NCBI RefSeq assembly: GCF_030272615.1
Contig: NC_081413.1
Coordinates: 717,733,867-717,797,866, forward strand
Direction: 5' to 3'
Length of the DNA stretch: 64,000 nucleotides
Source of the DNA: Cryptomeria japonica
Lineage: Eukaryota; Streptophyta; Pinopsida; Cupressales; Cupressaceae
Shown: in pieces, positions 1 through 12,130 of the stretch
How the letters are laid out: every line of letters begins with the position of its first letter
Position numbering within the stretch: position 1 is the stretch's first letter
The notes under the pieces: generated by a model
What the model was told of the DNA's origin: nothing
Seen by the model: the letters and a program-made list of their open reading frames with translations, nothing else
The model's database searches: none
Translations under genes and position numbers: made by a program

Positions 1-2
1 TT

Positions 3-1530
3 TTAGTAGCCATTCAGAATCTTATTGGCATTGTTCAGGAAAGGATTCCAGCAGAGAACCCTCAGGCTAGGAGTCATGACTCTGGGAGTCATAGATCTGT
101 TGATAGAGAACGAAGCAGGAGCCCAGCTCTGATTCCTGTAGAGAGTCAAGGTGGTAATGAGCCAAAGTCAGTGCATATGCCAAGACCACCTCCAGCGGTG
201 GAACCAGTTTATTTTGAGAGAGGTCATCGAGATTCAGGGGATCTCATCAGGGAGGTCATGCGCCTCCAACCACCATCCTTCGGAGGTTCTACAGATGGAG
301 TAGAGGCTGAGGCATGGCTTCTGAGTCTTGAGAGGTGCTTTGCGTTGCGTTCTTATGAGAGCAACTTGAAAGCACGTGTTGCAGTTCATCTTCTGAGAGG
401 GACAGCCTCCACCTGGTGAAGACAGGAATAGTACAAATGCGGATTAGTTCCTGATACACTCACTTGGGAGATATTCACAGAGAGGTTCCGTGAGAGGTAC
501 CTATCAGAGCACTTCAGGCAGCGTTGTATAGACGAATTTCATGATCTCCAACAAAAAGGCTTGACAGTAACCCAGTATGAGAGTAAATTCTTTGAGTTGT
601 TGCCATATGTAGATTATCTAAAGAATGAGAAACTTCTTGTAAACCGCTTCATCAGGGGATTGAATGCCGGTATAGTCGGGCCTGTTAGGATGTCCGCTCC
701 AGAGAGCCTTCGGGTTGTTGTAGAGAAGGCACTAATTGCCGAGGAAATTCAGGTTAGACCACAAGATAATAGGGATCGGTTTCAGAACCGAAATCCCGCA
801 CCTCAGACTTATGGATTCCAGAAACCACATTGGAAGAGGAACAACCGAAATTCTTAGGGGTTCTCCAAACCCCCTCCTCCACAACAGTCACCACAAAACC
901 AGAGGCAGAAGCCTCCACAGTATCAGCAGGGCTCCAAGCCCAAGCAGTGGCAGACTCAGGGACAGAAACGTGATTAGAGAGCACAGGGGCAGTACACACA
1001 GCCGACGGGGACTCAGCAGTCCTCTAGGGGTGGGTACAGCGGATCCAGTAGGACAGGAGGTTAGTCATTCTCTAGGCCTCAGGGTGCCCAGTTCCAGGGA
1101 CGGGGTGCTTGCTTTACATGTGGAGCCATGGGGCACTTGGCGAGGGATTGCCCTCAGGGATAGGTAGCAGGGAGTCAGCAGATGGCCGCTTCAGAGCCGA
1201 CAGTTGGTGATATGGGCAGGTCCCATAAAGTATTCGCAGTAGTTGACAACCGCCAGGCTGATCATCAAGCCACGGTTATCGAATCTTCAGGTATAATCAG
1301 AGGTAACAATGTATCTATTTTGTTTGATTCAGGAGCTACAGACTCCTTTATATCTCCATCGGTTGTGGAGCGTTGCGGGCTAGTGGCAACTAGGTAGGAT
1401 GTCAGTTGGGAAGTGGAATTAGCTTCAGGGGCTAGAGTGTCAGTGGAATCAGAGGTTAGGGCATGTCAGCTGCAGATTGGCGAGATCACCACTTTAGTAG
1501 ACCTTAGAGTGACTCCACTTGGATCTTATG
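3..1530 (+). pseudogene. T1 gag and protease, degenerate
   Basis: One frame runs from the window edge to about 1530 and encodes Gag and the aspartic protease of the retrotransposon particle. The Retrotrans_gag core lies at about 290-730. A CCHC zinc knuckle (CFTCGAMGHLARDC) lies at 1110-1151. The protease active site DSGAT is at about 1329. The frame holds about seven stops: TGA at 417-419 after a Trp codon, TAG near 429, 855, 972, 1062 and 1161, and TAG at 1395-1397. Near 1530 a one-base deletion shifts the reading frame, so the protease end and pol continue in another frame. The protein cannot be made in one piece. Confidence 0.9.
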
Positions 1531-1531
1531 A

Positions 1532-4500
1532 ATCGTACTTGGCATGGATTGGCTTTATGCCCACAGAGCCAAGATGGATTGCCGCCTGAAAAGGATCGAG
1601 TGTGAGGATGATCATGGTTCGCCCATAGTCATCACCGGGATTCAGAGGCCCGTGTCTCTTCATATGATCTCCGCAATGCAGCTTAAGCGGAGCATGCAGA
1701 AGGGATATCAGCTTTTTGCTATCACTATCAGTGACAGAGAGGAAGAGGAGGAAAAAGAAACATCGCTCAATGACCATCCTATCCTTAAGGGATATTCAAA
1801 TGTATTTCCTTCAGAGTTACCGGGAATGCCTCCCTGCAGAGAGATTGATTTTCATATAGACCTAGTACCAGGAGCCGAGCCAGTTTCAAGAGCACCTTAT
1901 AGAATGACCACAAATGAGCTTAATGAACTTAAAATTCAGCTTGAGGAACTTCTTGAGAAGGGTCATATCCATCCTAGCGTATCCCCATGGGGTGCACCAG
2001 TCATCTTCGCTAAGAGGAAGGATGTATCTCTCCGATTATGTATGGATTATCGGTAGCTAAATAAAGTAACCATCAAGAACCGATATCCTTTGCCCAGGAT
2101 TGATGATTTGTTTGACCAGCTTCAGGGTGCCAAAGTCTTTTCCAAAATAGATTTGAAGTTAGGATATCATCAGTTGAGAATAGTGGAAAGTGATATCCAC
2201 AAGACCGCATTTCGCACTAGATATGGTCACTATGAGTTTACCGTAGTCCCCTTTGGACTTACGAATGCCCCAGCAGTTTTTATGAGCCTCATGAATGGGG
2301 TGTTCCGTACCTTCCTGGACCATTTTGTTATTGTGTTCCTCGATGATATACTGATATATTCTCGGAATGAGAAGGAGCATGAGGAGCACCTAAAATAGGT
2401 ATTGCAGTGTTTGCGGGATAACCAGTTGTTTGGTAGCCTATCGAAGTGTGCTTTCTTTCGATCTGAGGTTAAGTACCTTGGACACGTTATTTCCGGTGAT
2501 GGGATCTCAGTTGACCCATCAAAGATTAGGGCTATTATGGATTGGCCAGCGCCTACCAGTGTGACAAAGGTCAGGAGTTTCATGGGTTTAGCAAGATATT
2601 ACCGACGTTTTGTCGAAGGTTTCTCTAGAGTCGCACACCCTATTACTTCTGTTCAGCGTAAAGGGAAGAAATTTGAGTGGACAGAGAAGTGCGAGAAGGC
2701 CTTTCAGGAACTCAAGAAGGCACTTACTAGCGCTCCTATCCTTGTTGTACCAGATCCTTCAGCTGACTTCATGGTCTGTACAGATGCTTCCTTAGAGGGT
2801 TTAGGGGTAGTTCTTATGCAGGATGGTAGGGCCATAGCTTTTGAGTCTAAGAAACTTAAGACTCATGAGCTTAACTATCCCACTCACGACCTTGAGCTCG
2901 CAGCAGTAGTGCATGCACTTGTGAGGTGGAGACACTTCCTTTTAGGACATCACTTTGAGTTGCATTCAGATCATCAGAGTCTTTAGTACATCTTCACTCA
3001 GCCGAACCTTAATGCACGTCAGAGGAGATGGATGGAGTTCTTGTGCGAATATGATTTTGACGTTCACTACATCAAGGGAAAAGAAAATGTAATTGCAGAT
3101 GCCTTGAGTAGGAGACGTCATGAGGTTTACACTATATCCATGGGCACAAACTTGAGAGACCGTATACTTCGGCACTTGTCAGAGGATGGATGGTATGCAG
3201 AGGTTTGTCAGGTATTACGTTCTCAGGTTACTCTAGAAGGGAAATATGTGGATTATTCTTTGGAGTCCGATGGACTGTTATGCCACAGAGGGCGCATTTA
3301 TGTACCTTCCTCCAGAGGGTTGCTAGAGTTCATTGTCATGGAAGCTCATAGAGCTCCTTATGCAGCACATCCCGGGGTTAAGAAGTTGCATGCTGACTTG
3401 AGGCAGTTGTATCATTGGCCGGGAATGCGGCAGCTCATTGCTGAGATAGTAGCTCGGTGTCTCGAGTGTCAGAGGGTAAAGGTGGAGCACCGCCATCCAG
3501 GTGGGTTGCTTCAGTCTCATGCTATACCAGAGTGGAAGTGGGATACTATATCCATGGATTTCATCATTGGTCTTCCTATGTCTTCTCGTCGCCATGATGC
3601 TATCTTGGTGACAGTTGACAAGTTGACCAAAGTAGCTCACTTTTCACCAGTTCGTACTACATTCACAACTCCAGCAGTAGCACAGGTGTTCTTGCGAGAC
3701 ATTATTAGGCTTCATGGCGTACCCCGCAAGATTATTTCTGACAGGGATTCTCTTTTCACTTCTACCTTTTGGAAGTCATTACAGGCAGCTATGGGCACTA
3801 AGCTCAATTTCAGTACAGCCTATCACCCGGAGACAGATGGTCAGACAGAGAGGGTCAATCAGGTGTTAGAGGATATGCTTCGTATGTACGTCATGGATCA
3901 TCAGATCCGATGGGAGGAGTATCTTCCCTTAGTGGAGTTTGCCTATAACAATGGGCATCACACTTCTTTGGGGATGCCACCCTATCAGGCATTATACGGC
4001 AGGCCTTGCAGGACGCCCTTGAGTTGGGATCGCATAGAGGATAGAGTTTCCATTGGTCCTGAGTTAGTTCGGCATATGGAACAGTAGGTGGATTTGATTA
4101 GGCAGCGTCTTAGAGAGGCTCAAGATAGACAGAAGAAATATGCCAATGCAAAGAGGATAGATCGTAGCTATTTGGTTGGAGACAGAGTTTTCCCGAGAGT
4201 GCGACCGCATAAGAGTCCAATCCGTTACGGAAAGGGTTCTAAGCTCGCACCTCGCTTTGTAGGACATTTTGAGATTTTGGAGAGGATAGGCCCAGTTGCC
4301 TACCGTTTAGCTTTGCCACCTAGCCTGTCATGCATCTACGATGTGTTTCATGTTTTAATTTTGAGAAAGTATATCTATGATGAGTCTCACCTTTTAGATT
4401 GGGATGCCTTGCAGGTGGAGTCGGACGGGCAGCTAGCTTTGGAGCCCATTCGCATTTTGGCACACCAGACATTGGCCCTTCGAGGTCGAGAGCTAGACCA

Positions 4501-4600
4501 GGTTAGGGTCCAGTCGGATTGTTATGATGAGGTTACGGCTTCATGGGAGGACGTAGCACATATGAGATCAGAGTACCCTCACCTCTTTGATGAACTCTAA
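1532..4600 (+). pseudogene. T1 pol: RT, RNase H, integrase, chromodomain-like tail
   Basis: A single frame from 1532 to the TAA at 4598-4600, broken by four TAG codons (2054, 2396, 2984, 4085). Reverse transcriptase has the FLDD catalytic box at 2336-2347. RNase H begins with an Asp at 2783 (CTDAS). Integrase has an HHCC zinc-binding part at about 3345-3470 and a DDE triad with Asp 3557, Asp 3740 and Glu 3848. The C-terminal 50 residues resemble a chromodomain and end in YPHLFDEL, as in Tekay/Del elements. Apart from the nonsense codons the catalytic residues are intact, so this copy is disabled mainly by stops. Confidence 0.93.
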
Positions 4601-4616
4601 GAGGAAGTTCATGCCT

Positions 4617-4628
4617 AGAGGGGGAGGA
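4617..4628 (+). other. T1 polypurine tract
   Basis: Purine-only run (AGAGGGGGAGGA) 16 bases after the pol stop and immediately before a TG that opens the LTR. It would prime plus-strand DNA synthesis. Confidence 0.85.
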
Positions 4629-7281
4629 TGTGAGGCCTCACCTCAACTCAGTCTAACATTCAGTGGATTTTATATTTTAGACTATTATGGATACTTTATT
4701 TTGATGCATTTTGAGACTTAGAACTTATATGATTTCAGGATTTGGATAACATTGCTATGATTTGATGATTTACTTACATGCTTTTTGAGATAGAACACTA
4801 CATGATTATTAGATAGAATGATATTGCAATGATAGATGTCGATATTGAATTTGCAAGACTTTATTCTGAATATAGAACTATGATGTATGTTTAGTTTATG
4901 TGAATTGGGATGAAAATTGCTTATGTGAAATTGCTTGGTAAAAGTTGTATTTGATCTGTGCAGATGAAAATTGTATGCTACTGATGATGTGCATTGTTAT
5001 ATTATTGAATTATATTATATTTGGATATTTGGAAGTACTAATGTGTAAATTGAGATGCGCAGGAAATTTACCATGTGACCATGGAAAATTACGGAGAATC
5101 AAACCTAGACTTATGTATGTTCGTAAAGCCAGGGTTTGTCTATTTGGAGAGACAACACCCCGTTTGTGTTGTATTTTATTCGTAACAGTATATGCTGCAT
5201 GAGTGTTAAGTGTTAATTAAATTTTAATGTGTAAAAACCTCAAGAGACAATTTCATGTTTTATTTTTGTAAAAGTATTTTATTAGTGTCACTTGACACGT
5301 GTGTATTTAAATTTAAATATTTTATTTTGTCTCTTGGTGGGAAAGTGTTTAATTATAATTAATCTTTAATAAAATAATGTGTTGTCAAAAATATTTTGGG
5401 AATATAATATTTGGAGTGGTCAACTTATGTTTGACCCGAAAATAAACTTCAGAGGGGTTTAAAATGGGTTAAATGAACACCTAGGGGTAGTTTAATAGGG
5501 TTTCCTAAAGCCCATAAGGTATACCTAGGGGTTAGGGGTAATTTTAGGCAAGTTTCTACTTTATAATGATCTTTTTAACGCTTTAAAAATTGGCTTTTTT
5601 GAGTTGAGCGAAAATGGAAAATTGAAGTTAAATCAAATCAAGATTTTTCCTCTTGGAAGGAGAGTCTTTTTGCATTTTTGCTTTCTTTCTTCTTTTTTTT
5701 GTTTTTTTTTAGAATCCTGTGAGAACTCAGAGAGTGAGCTTCTTAAGGAAGATTTTTGGGAATAGCAGGGTAATCACCCACTCTCCATTTTTGGAGATAG
5801 AAGAAAATTTAGAAGAAAAATAATGTTATGGAATAGAGGAATTTGAATAAGGGTATAAGGAAAAAGATTTGTGGATTGGGCAGCTCTTCATCAGATATCA
5901 TAATAACCTTTGGGCAGATTAAGGTTGGTTTCAATTTTTACTTTTAATATCTTCTTCTTGTTCATGTCTGGAAGTTTGTTGGCGTAAGAAATCTGTATTC
6001 TTGGAAGTTTATGTTTGAGAATATTTTGATATTTTGTTTTATGAATTGATGTGTTTTGGGAGTTTTCTCAAGATCTCTTACTCTTGGGAGAGAAGAGGAT
6101 CTTGAGGGTGGTAGCAGTGACAGCCCTCGAGTGAGAGACTCTCTTTTGAGAGCGATCACAAGGGATCTTTGTGTGACCCTTGCTGCATGGCCTATTTGTG
6201 CAATGGGGGTCATAAGGAGGGTTATAAGGCTAGAATGCCTTTGGGGGGCATAAGGATTAAGGGGTTGAGAATTCTTGATATTTTTATTGTGCCATGAGGT
6301 GGCTTCTTGTTTGTATCATACTTGCAGTTCTCCTCAGGGTATTTGGTCCACTACCACCCTTTGAAAATGTTCATCACCGAAGTGTGGTGCTGTGAAAGCC
6401 AGGTTGGGAATGTGTCTGGAATATCTGTATGTTTTTCTTTCTATGTGTTTGCCTGTTTGTTACCCGTCTAGGAATTGGTTCTCCGAGCTCGGGGGTGGCT
6501 ACCAGTTAGCCTAGGCTGTGAGGTGAGCACTCCGTGGTCATATTTGTGTTTTCTATTATGCAGGAAATTCAGAGGAAAGAGATTAGGAACCATGAAAGAG
6601 ATACAGAAGATTGTTATTGAAGATACTTGAATTCAGTTGCAGATGTTTGTTAAAAGTTGTTATAGAAATATGCCTCATTCATAGAAAAGAGAAGCAAGTT
6701 GTAATTTGTGAAAGTAGACTTGAAGTTTTATTGTTGTGACTATTCAGAGAAAACATTCTGTAAATTGGTAGAATATCTTAGAGATGTCTTAAAAAGAAAA
6801 GCTTGTTATTTCTACTTCTGGTTTATTTGAAAAAGAAAAGTTAATTTGTGTTGCATGCAAAGCTTCTTGTATTATGGAAAGGAATAAAAGAATTGTTTTC
6901 ATTTAGATTTTACCTATATTTTTACTCGAGGCAAAATAGAAGTTTTTATATACTGAAAGATTTTAAGTATTTAAAATGGAAAAAGTTGTTTTATTTGAAT
7001 ATTTTATTAGAAAAAAAAAATCAATGAATTTCTTTATTCCAGAAAAAGTATAATGTATCGTTGAATAGTGTTCTAAATTGTATTTTAGATAACATTGATT
7101 TAGAAGCTTATTAATTTTATATATATATATATATATAATCTGATTTAACTTTATGTTTTTCCTTTTATTAAATTAGCTTAAAAATTTTGCATGTAAATTT
7201 CTCTTTTAAAAATTTATATAAATATATAATGAAATAAATTTCATCTTTTTAACTATGATTATAAAAGTTAAGTAAATATAA

Positions 7282-7326
<45 letters not shown>
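7282..7326. repeat. (AT)n microsatellite in T1 LTR
   Basis: Alternating AT over about 40 bases. Shorter similar tracts lie at about 7117-7138 and 7899-7953. They have no coding meaning. Confidence 0.9.
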
Positions 7327-7327
<1 letters not shown>

Positions 7328-7393
7328 TTATATATTATATTTTTTTAAAAATAAATTAAATTAAAAAAAAAATGTTTTGGGTCCCCGCGGACT

Positions 7394-7595
7394 CCACTGT
7401 GTGTACGCATAGCGGACGGCCGTGCGGCGCCCACTGTGTGCACACATAGTGGAGCCGCTTGCGGCTCCCACTGTGCGGGCACACAATGGACGGCCACGAC
7501 CGCCACTGTGTGGCCACACAGTGGGGAGCGGCTAGCGGCGCCCACTTTGTGGGCACACAGTGGTGCCGCGGCGCCACTGTGAGCTCACATAGTGG
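7394..7595. repeat. Six 22-bp imperfect palindromes in tandem
   Basis: Each unit is close to CCACTGTGTG joined to CACACAGTGG with a 2-base centre. Copies start at 7394, 7431, 7468, 7503, 7542 and 7574, each 22 bases long, and GC-rich spacers separate them. The spacing is 32-39 bases. They sit in the GC island of the T1 LTR, surrounded by very AT-rich DNA. The repeat makes short open frames on the minus strand that I do not take as genes. Confidence 0.9.
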
Positions 7596-8396
7596 TGCGC
7601 ACGGCCAGCCGCCTCCCAAACTCCCGTGACCTGCGATAAAATGGTTCCATGGCCGCCAAGGGTTTCGGCCCAGCCAAAAATATTGACTATAAAAAAAAAA
7701 AATGGTTTAAAACCCTAGCCGAATGGGGTTAGGGCAAGTTGTTATTAAAAATAAATAAGTTAATTAGATTAGATAATATATAAGTGGGGAGATTAGAACC
7801 CTAATTAGGGTTGGGGAAAATATGAAACAATATTTTAGGAAGATATAATGTTTTTTTTAAATTAGAATTAAAATATTTGCCATTTATGCAAAATATATAA
7901 TATATATATATGTATCCATATATATATATGGGTATATATATATATATATATGTAAATATATAAATTTTTGAGTATTTTGAATAAGTAATTAAATTATAAA
8001 TATATAAATATATGCATATTCAAATATGTATATATGTATAAATTTATATAATCCTGATTTTAATTTGGGATAAATTATAAAGAGAAATATAAAAGAATTG
8101 AAAAGACTATATAGTCTTATGGGAGAATAAATTAAAATTTTCACTCCTACTTCCTTTAGTTTGATTAATTTAATAAACTTATTGACTAGATATCTCTTGG
8201 AGATAGAATTAAATCAGTAGGTTCTCCGCAATTAAAATTTAACAATTTATCGATGCTTAGTTCGTTTTCAGAATTAGCTCGAATTTAATAATGGAAATTT
8301 CATTAACGTTTGGTGCAAGAGTGAACTTGTTAATTAATTTAGTATGTTTTAAAAAAAAAATTTGTTCCGTTTTTGCCCTAAATTTTGGGCATGACA

Positions 8397-9060
8397 GACA
8401 ACAAAGCAGCCAATGCAATGACTACTATCACTTCACTGCTACAAATTCCAGAGCAACAGAGTCATTATGAGTTTCTGGTAGAGCAACCGTTTTCCCCATC
8501 CTATGATAATTTCGTATCCCATGTTATCTATGCCTTAACCGGTTTAGACTCTCTGTTATATAGAAAAATCTATGAATATCTTATAACCAATACCCTACCC
8601 TTTGACCTATCACATAACCAAAAACGTAACTTTATTCGGCAAGCCACCTATTATACTTTAACTGTCGATACCCTTTATCGTCGAGGTCTAGATGGTACTC
8701 TTCTTCATTGCCTTGATTGTAATGAATCTAACTCTACTTTAAATGAGCTTCACAAGGGTATTTTTGGCACACATTCAAGTGGTCCTACTTTCTCTAAAAA
8801 ACTTCTGAGAATGGGATATTACTGGCTGACAATGGAAAAGACTCTTATATCTTTGCAAAGAAATGTCCTAAGTACCAAATTCATGGCAATCTTATCCATG
8901 CCCCAACACAAGAATTGCAGCCATATACAACATCTTAGCCTTTTTGTCAGTGGGGACTAGATTTAGTAGGGAAAATCCATCCTTCCTCTTCAAATGGACA
9001 CAAGTTCATAATCACTACTATAGAGTATTTCACAAAATGGATTAAAGTTGATGGTCTCAC
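8397..9060 (+). pseudogene. G1 pol fragment: RNase H end and integrase N-terminus (Tat-like Ty3/gypsy)
   Basis: The open frame to 8960 and its continuation match the zinc-binding head of a Ty3/gypsy integrase. It has a His pair near ELHKGIFGTH, then LRMGYYW, then a degenerate Cys region. A frameshifted piece follows that reads GLDLVGKIHPSSSNGHKF and FTKW, the start of the integrase core. The block resembles Tat/Ogre-type elements more than chromoviruses. It stops at about 9060, where the antisense gene tail begins, so most of the integrase core is missing. Its left edge is the T1 insertion point. It is a broken relic. Confidence 0.8.
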
Positions 9061-11077
9061 AGTAGATGTCCTGGCTCCTTGATCTCCGGGTGGATCCCAT
9101 TGAGAAGGCCCTGTAACACCTCTGCTCTCTATCCTCGACTGACTCCAAATCGATCGAATAGTAAAACTAGGATCCCTCTGCTCTCAAGGAACCAGATCCT
9201 CATATAAGTTCCTGTAGTACTCAACCGCCATGGTTTTGTACTGTATCTCCTTTAGTGTGTCTTTCATCAGGGCACCAAATGTCGCTCTCTGTAATCTCTG
9301 TGACATCTCCTCTTCTCAACCCTGATGCTCTCTCTCCATATCCCTCTCTGCGGTAATCTATGTAATCTGATGCCACTGAGCCAGTACCTGTGCTTGAAGT
9401 TGTTGCACTATGATTTGTAGGGACCTAATCTATGAGTCCTCTCAATAGGTAGGTACCCGAACCTAAACGGGTACCTGTATCATGATAGCACCCATCCCTG
9501 TCCTTGTCCTAGGCACTGGTAGTGGTAATACATTTGATCTCCTCCTCTGGGTCGGCCTCCTGAACTCCTCTATCCCACCCATAGCTTCTATCACCTCGCC
9601 AACCTGGCCAACTCCACCAAATCCAACCAACAAACCTCCCCTCCCTCCCTCACCAAATGCCTACATGACTAATCCACCTCCTCTACCATCTTGACCTCCA
9701 CCTCCTCTCCCATCCCTCCCTCCATCTCCTCTATCACTTCCATCTCCTCCTCTCTCTCCCCATATCCCCCTACCATCTCCTCTCCCATCTCCTCCATCAT
9801 CTCCTCCATCATCTCCCCCCTCTATATCCTCTGTCACCTCCTCTCTCTATCTCAACTCCCCTTGCCTCTCTAGCTGCTCATCCTCATCATCATCAAAAGA
9901 GGGAATCATCTCTGCTGGGTCTAATATCCATCTAACAACATGCTCCACAAAGTAAGCAGATAACTCCCGTGTCATCCCAGCATCTACCACTCCAAACCCC
10001 TAATCCCTTGTCTGTTCAGCCAACTGCATATACTCCACCGCCGCTGCATTATCAATCATCGACCCCCACTCTGGAACATCCTATCTCTGACGAGCATATA
10101 AGCATGCTCCCTGTGGTATACCCTACTATCATCCATACTACCGCTAAACTTGGCTATGCAAGAACCTCTCAATGATAAAAGGTGTCTTCCCTATCAAGTA
10201 TCGCAACATATATACATAGGGCATCTCTAGCCCGTCCTTCGCCCACACCTCACAATCCATATACGGTCTCTAGATGATCATATCAATGTCGTCCAACATC
10301 CTCCTCTAATGCTCTAGTTTTCCTAGCTTATGCTAGACAACTATCCCTGTATACCCATATGCATTAGCCCAACCAACTGGCTTATCCCTGTCTGCAAGTG
10401 GCCTCATTGCGGGAATGTGACCCCGACTGATAAACTCAAGTATCCCAGATACACCACTTGGTGCATCTCTCTATAAATATGGGCCAACATACAGGACCCC
10501 CATGCAAACCTATGACCCTGTGTCACCATATCCTCTAGCACCAATCTCCACCCCATTGCCAGTCCCTTCAACCTACGATTGGGACACAAGAAACCACCTA
10601 AAAAACCTACCAATACAGACGGTAGTGGAGCATAATCAAAATCTATAAACTCCTAGAAAGGGATCTCATACCCACAAATCTGATCATCGTGGAATATCTA
10701 GTGAAGAGCCTCTTTCCCATCCTCCTCTGTCTGCTCATATGGCAATAGTTCTTCCATCACTAGAATCTATAAAATCCGATAACAATCCTCAGGAGTAACT
10801 GTCATCTCAACAGTGGCCAAATGAAAGGTGTTGGTGTCATTATGCCACCTCTCTGCCAAATCTGTCAATAAACCTCGGTTAATGATATATTGAGGCATGT
10901 CCAACAAAGAGGATAACCCACACCTCTCAATAATATCCCTATCAACCCATGTCAATCAAGGAATCAGAGACCATGGTCTAGGAAATCGCTCTCATGACTA
11001 AAGTACGCCAAGCCATTCCTGTAACAACAAAACAAATGTCCAACATCAGTTCCCACATCTATCTGATATATCTAATC

Positions 11078-11640
11078 AAAATCAACTTGAAACAATGAAA
11101 TATCAAATCAAGTTCCATATCGAAAATCAAAATCCCATATCCAATCAAAATCAACTTGAAACAATGAAATATCAAATCAAGTTCCATATCAAAAATCAAA
11201 TCCCATATCGATATCAAAATCAACTTGAAACAACGAAATATCAAATCAAGTTCCATATCGACATCAAATTCAACTTGAAATAATGCAAGTATCAAATCAA
11301 GTTCCATATTGAAATCAAATCCCATATCAAAATTAGGACAAAATCAACTTGAAACAACGAAGCATTAAATCAAGTTCCATATCGAACATCAAGGGCCATA
11401 ACACAAGTACCATATCGATAAATCATATCAAAAGATCCATATCAACAATCAAAGAACCATATCAAGAAATCAAACTCAAAAACCCATAACGCAAGCACCT
11501 CATAGAACCATATCACAAAAATCATAATAGGAACCATATCAGAAATCATGAATTGGAACTCATATCAGACATCAAATTCAATTCAAGGCAAAAATTCAAA
11601 GATCCATATCAAATAACAAATCAGGATAATCATTCAATCA
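11078..11640. repeat. Tandem repeat of about 70 bp, then shorter CATATC repeats
   Basis: Five copies share the core AAATCAACTTGAAACAA followed by ATCAAATCAAGTTCCATATC. They start at about 11078, 11148, 11218, 11268 and 11341, with spacings of 70, 70, 50 and 73 bases. From 11390 to 11640 the array degenerates into scattered CCATATC and ATCAAA motifs. It lies within the predicted antisense intron. Confidence 0.85.
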
Positions 11641-11883
11641 ATCAACTTGGTACTTCAACAACAAAAGCAATTTCACAATCTATCAAGACTTGAACATCAT
11701 TACAGCAGATACAAAATTAGCTAAAAATCCATCCCAAAGCACTTGGCGGCCACCTATTTACTCCTAAAATCATCTTCCTCATCTATTTTTCCCCGCAATG
11801 CAATCATCCTTCTTTCCATCTATTTTTCCTGCTCATGCGCTAAGGTACCTCTCCCACGTACTATGCTGCCACCTATGCGCTTG

Positions 11884-12130
11884 CTAAGCTTGGCTAGGTG
11901 CTAAAAACTTTGCCTTGTGTGCTAGGTTAACCCTAAGCGCTACCCAAATCACCCCTTGCGCTAGCCTGTGAACCCCATGTGCTAGGTCAACCCTATGTGC
12001 TACCTTGTTCCCCACATGCGCTACCCTGTTAGCCCTATGTGCTACCCTAAACCTCCGACGCGCTACAAAATGATTCCTAGACGCTACCCTAGTTGACAAA
12101 CTCTATGCGCTAACTATTTTATCATATGTA
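11884..12130. repeat. Degenerate 21-bp tandem repeat (GYGCTAC motif)
   Basis: The motif GCGCTA or GTGCTA recurs at about 11936, 11958, 11979, 11997, 12018, 12039, 12060, 12082 and 12106, close to a 21-base period. The period is a multiple of three, so one minus frame stays open and reads like a seven-residue repeat. I do not take it as a gene because it lies in the predicted intron. Confidence 0.8.

Larger units (their letters stand above)
1..8396 (+). mobile_element. T1: Ty3/gypsy chromovirus (Tekay/Del-like), 3' portion
   Basis: Partial element entering from the left edge. The order is gag, protease, reverse transcriptase, RNase H, integrase, then a chromodomain-like tail, PPT and 3' LTR. 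That gene order and the C-terminal chromodomain-like block (ending YPHLFDEL) are typical of chromoviruses. The 5' LTR, PBS and the first part of gag lie outside the window. It appears to sit inside the older element G1, because integrase coding of another family begins directly after its LTR end. The right target-site copy would be GACAA from 8397; the left copy cannot be seen. Confidence 0.9.
4629..8396 (+). repeat. T1 3' LTR, about 3.77 kb
   Basis: It begins TGTGAGGCCTC after the PPT and ends GGGCATGACA, the usual TG...CA form. The right end is set by the abrupt start of integrase coding from another element at 8397. The LTR is AT-rich and has no believable gene. Inside it are a GC-rich island at 7380-7640 with six palindromes and several (AT)n tracts. 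No second LTR copy lies in the window to confirm the ends, so the length is inferred. Confidence 0.75.

Noticed and set aside
7345-7619. Minus-strand frames with HTVA-type repeats
   Set aside because: They arise from the six palindromes in the T1 LTR; no start context or homology supports a protein.
9482-9873. Plus-strand Pro/Ser-rich ORFs
   Set aside because: They are the complement of the Gly-rich tail of the antisense PMD gene.
11078-11400. CRISPR-like regularly spaced repeats
   Set aside because: The units are contiguous and degenerate in a plant retroelement, without unique spacers or cas genes.
11884-12099. A 71-codon minus frame with VAHR-type repeats
   Set aside because: It is a by-product of a 21-bp tandem repeat within the predicted intron.
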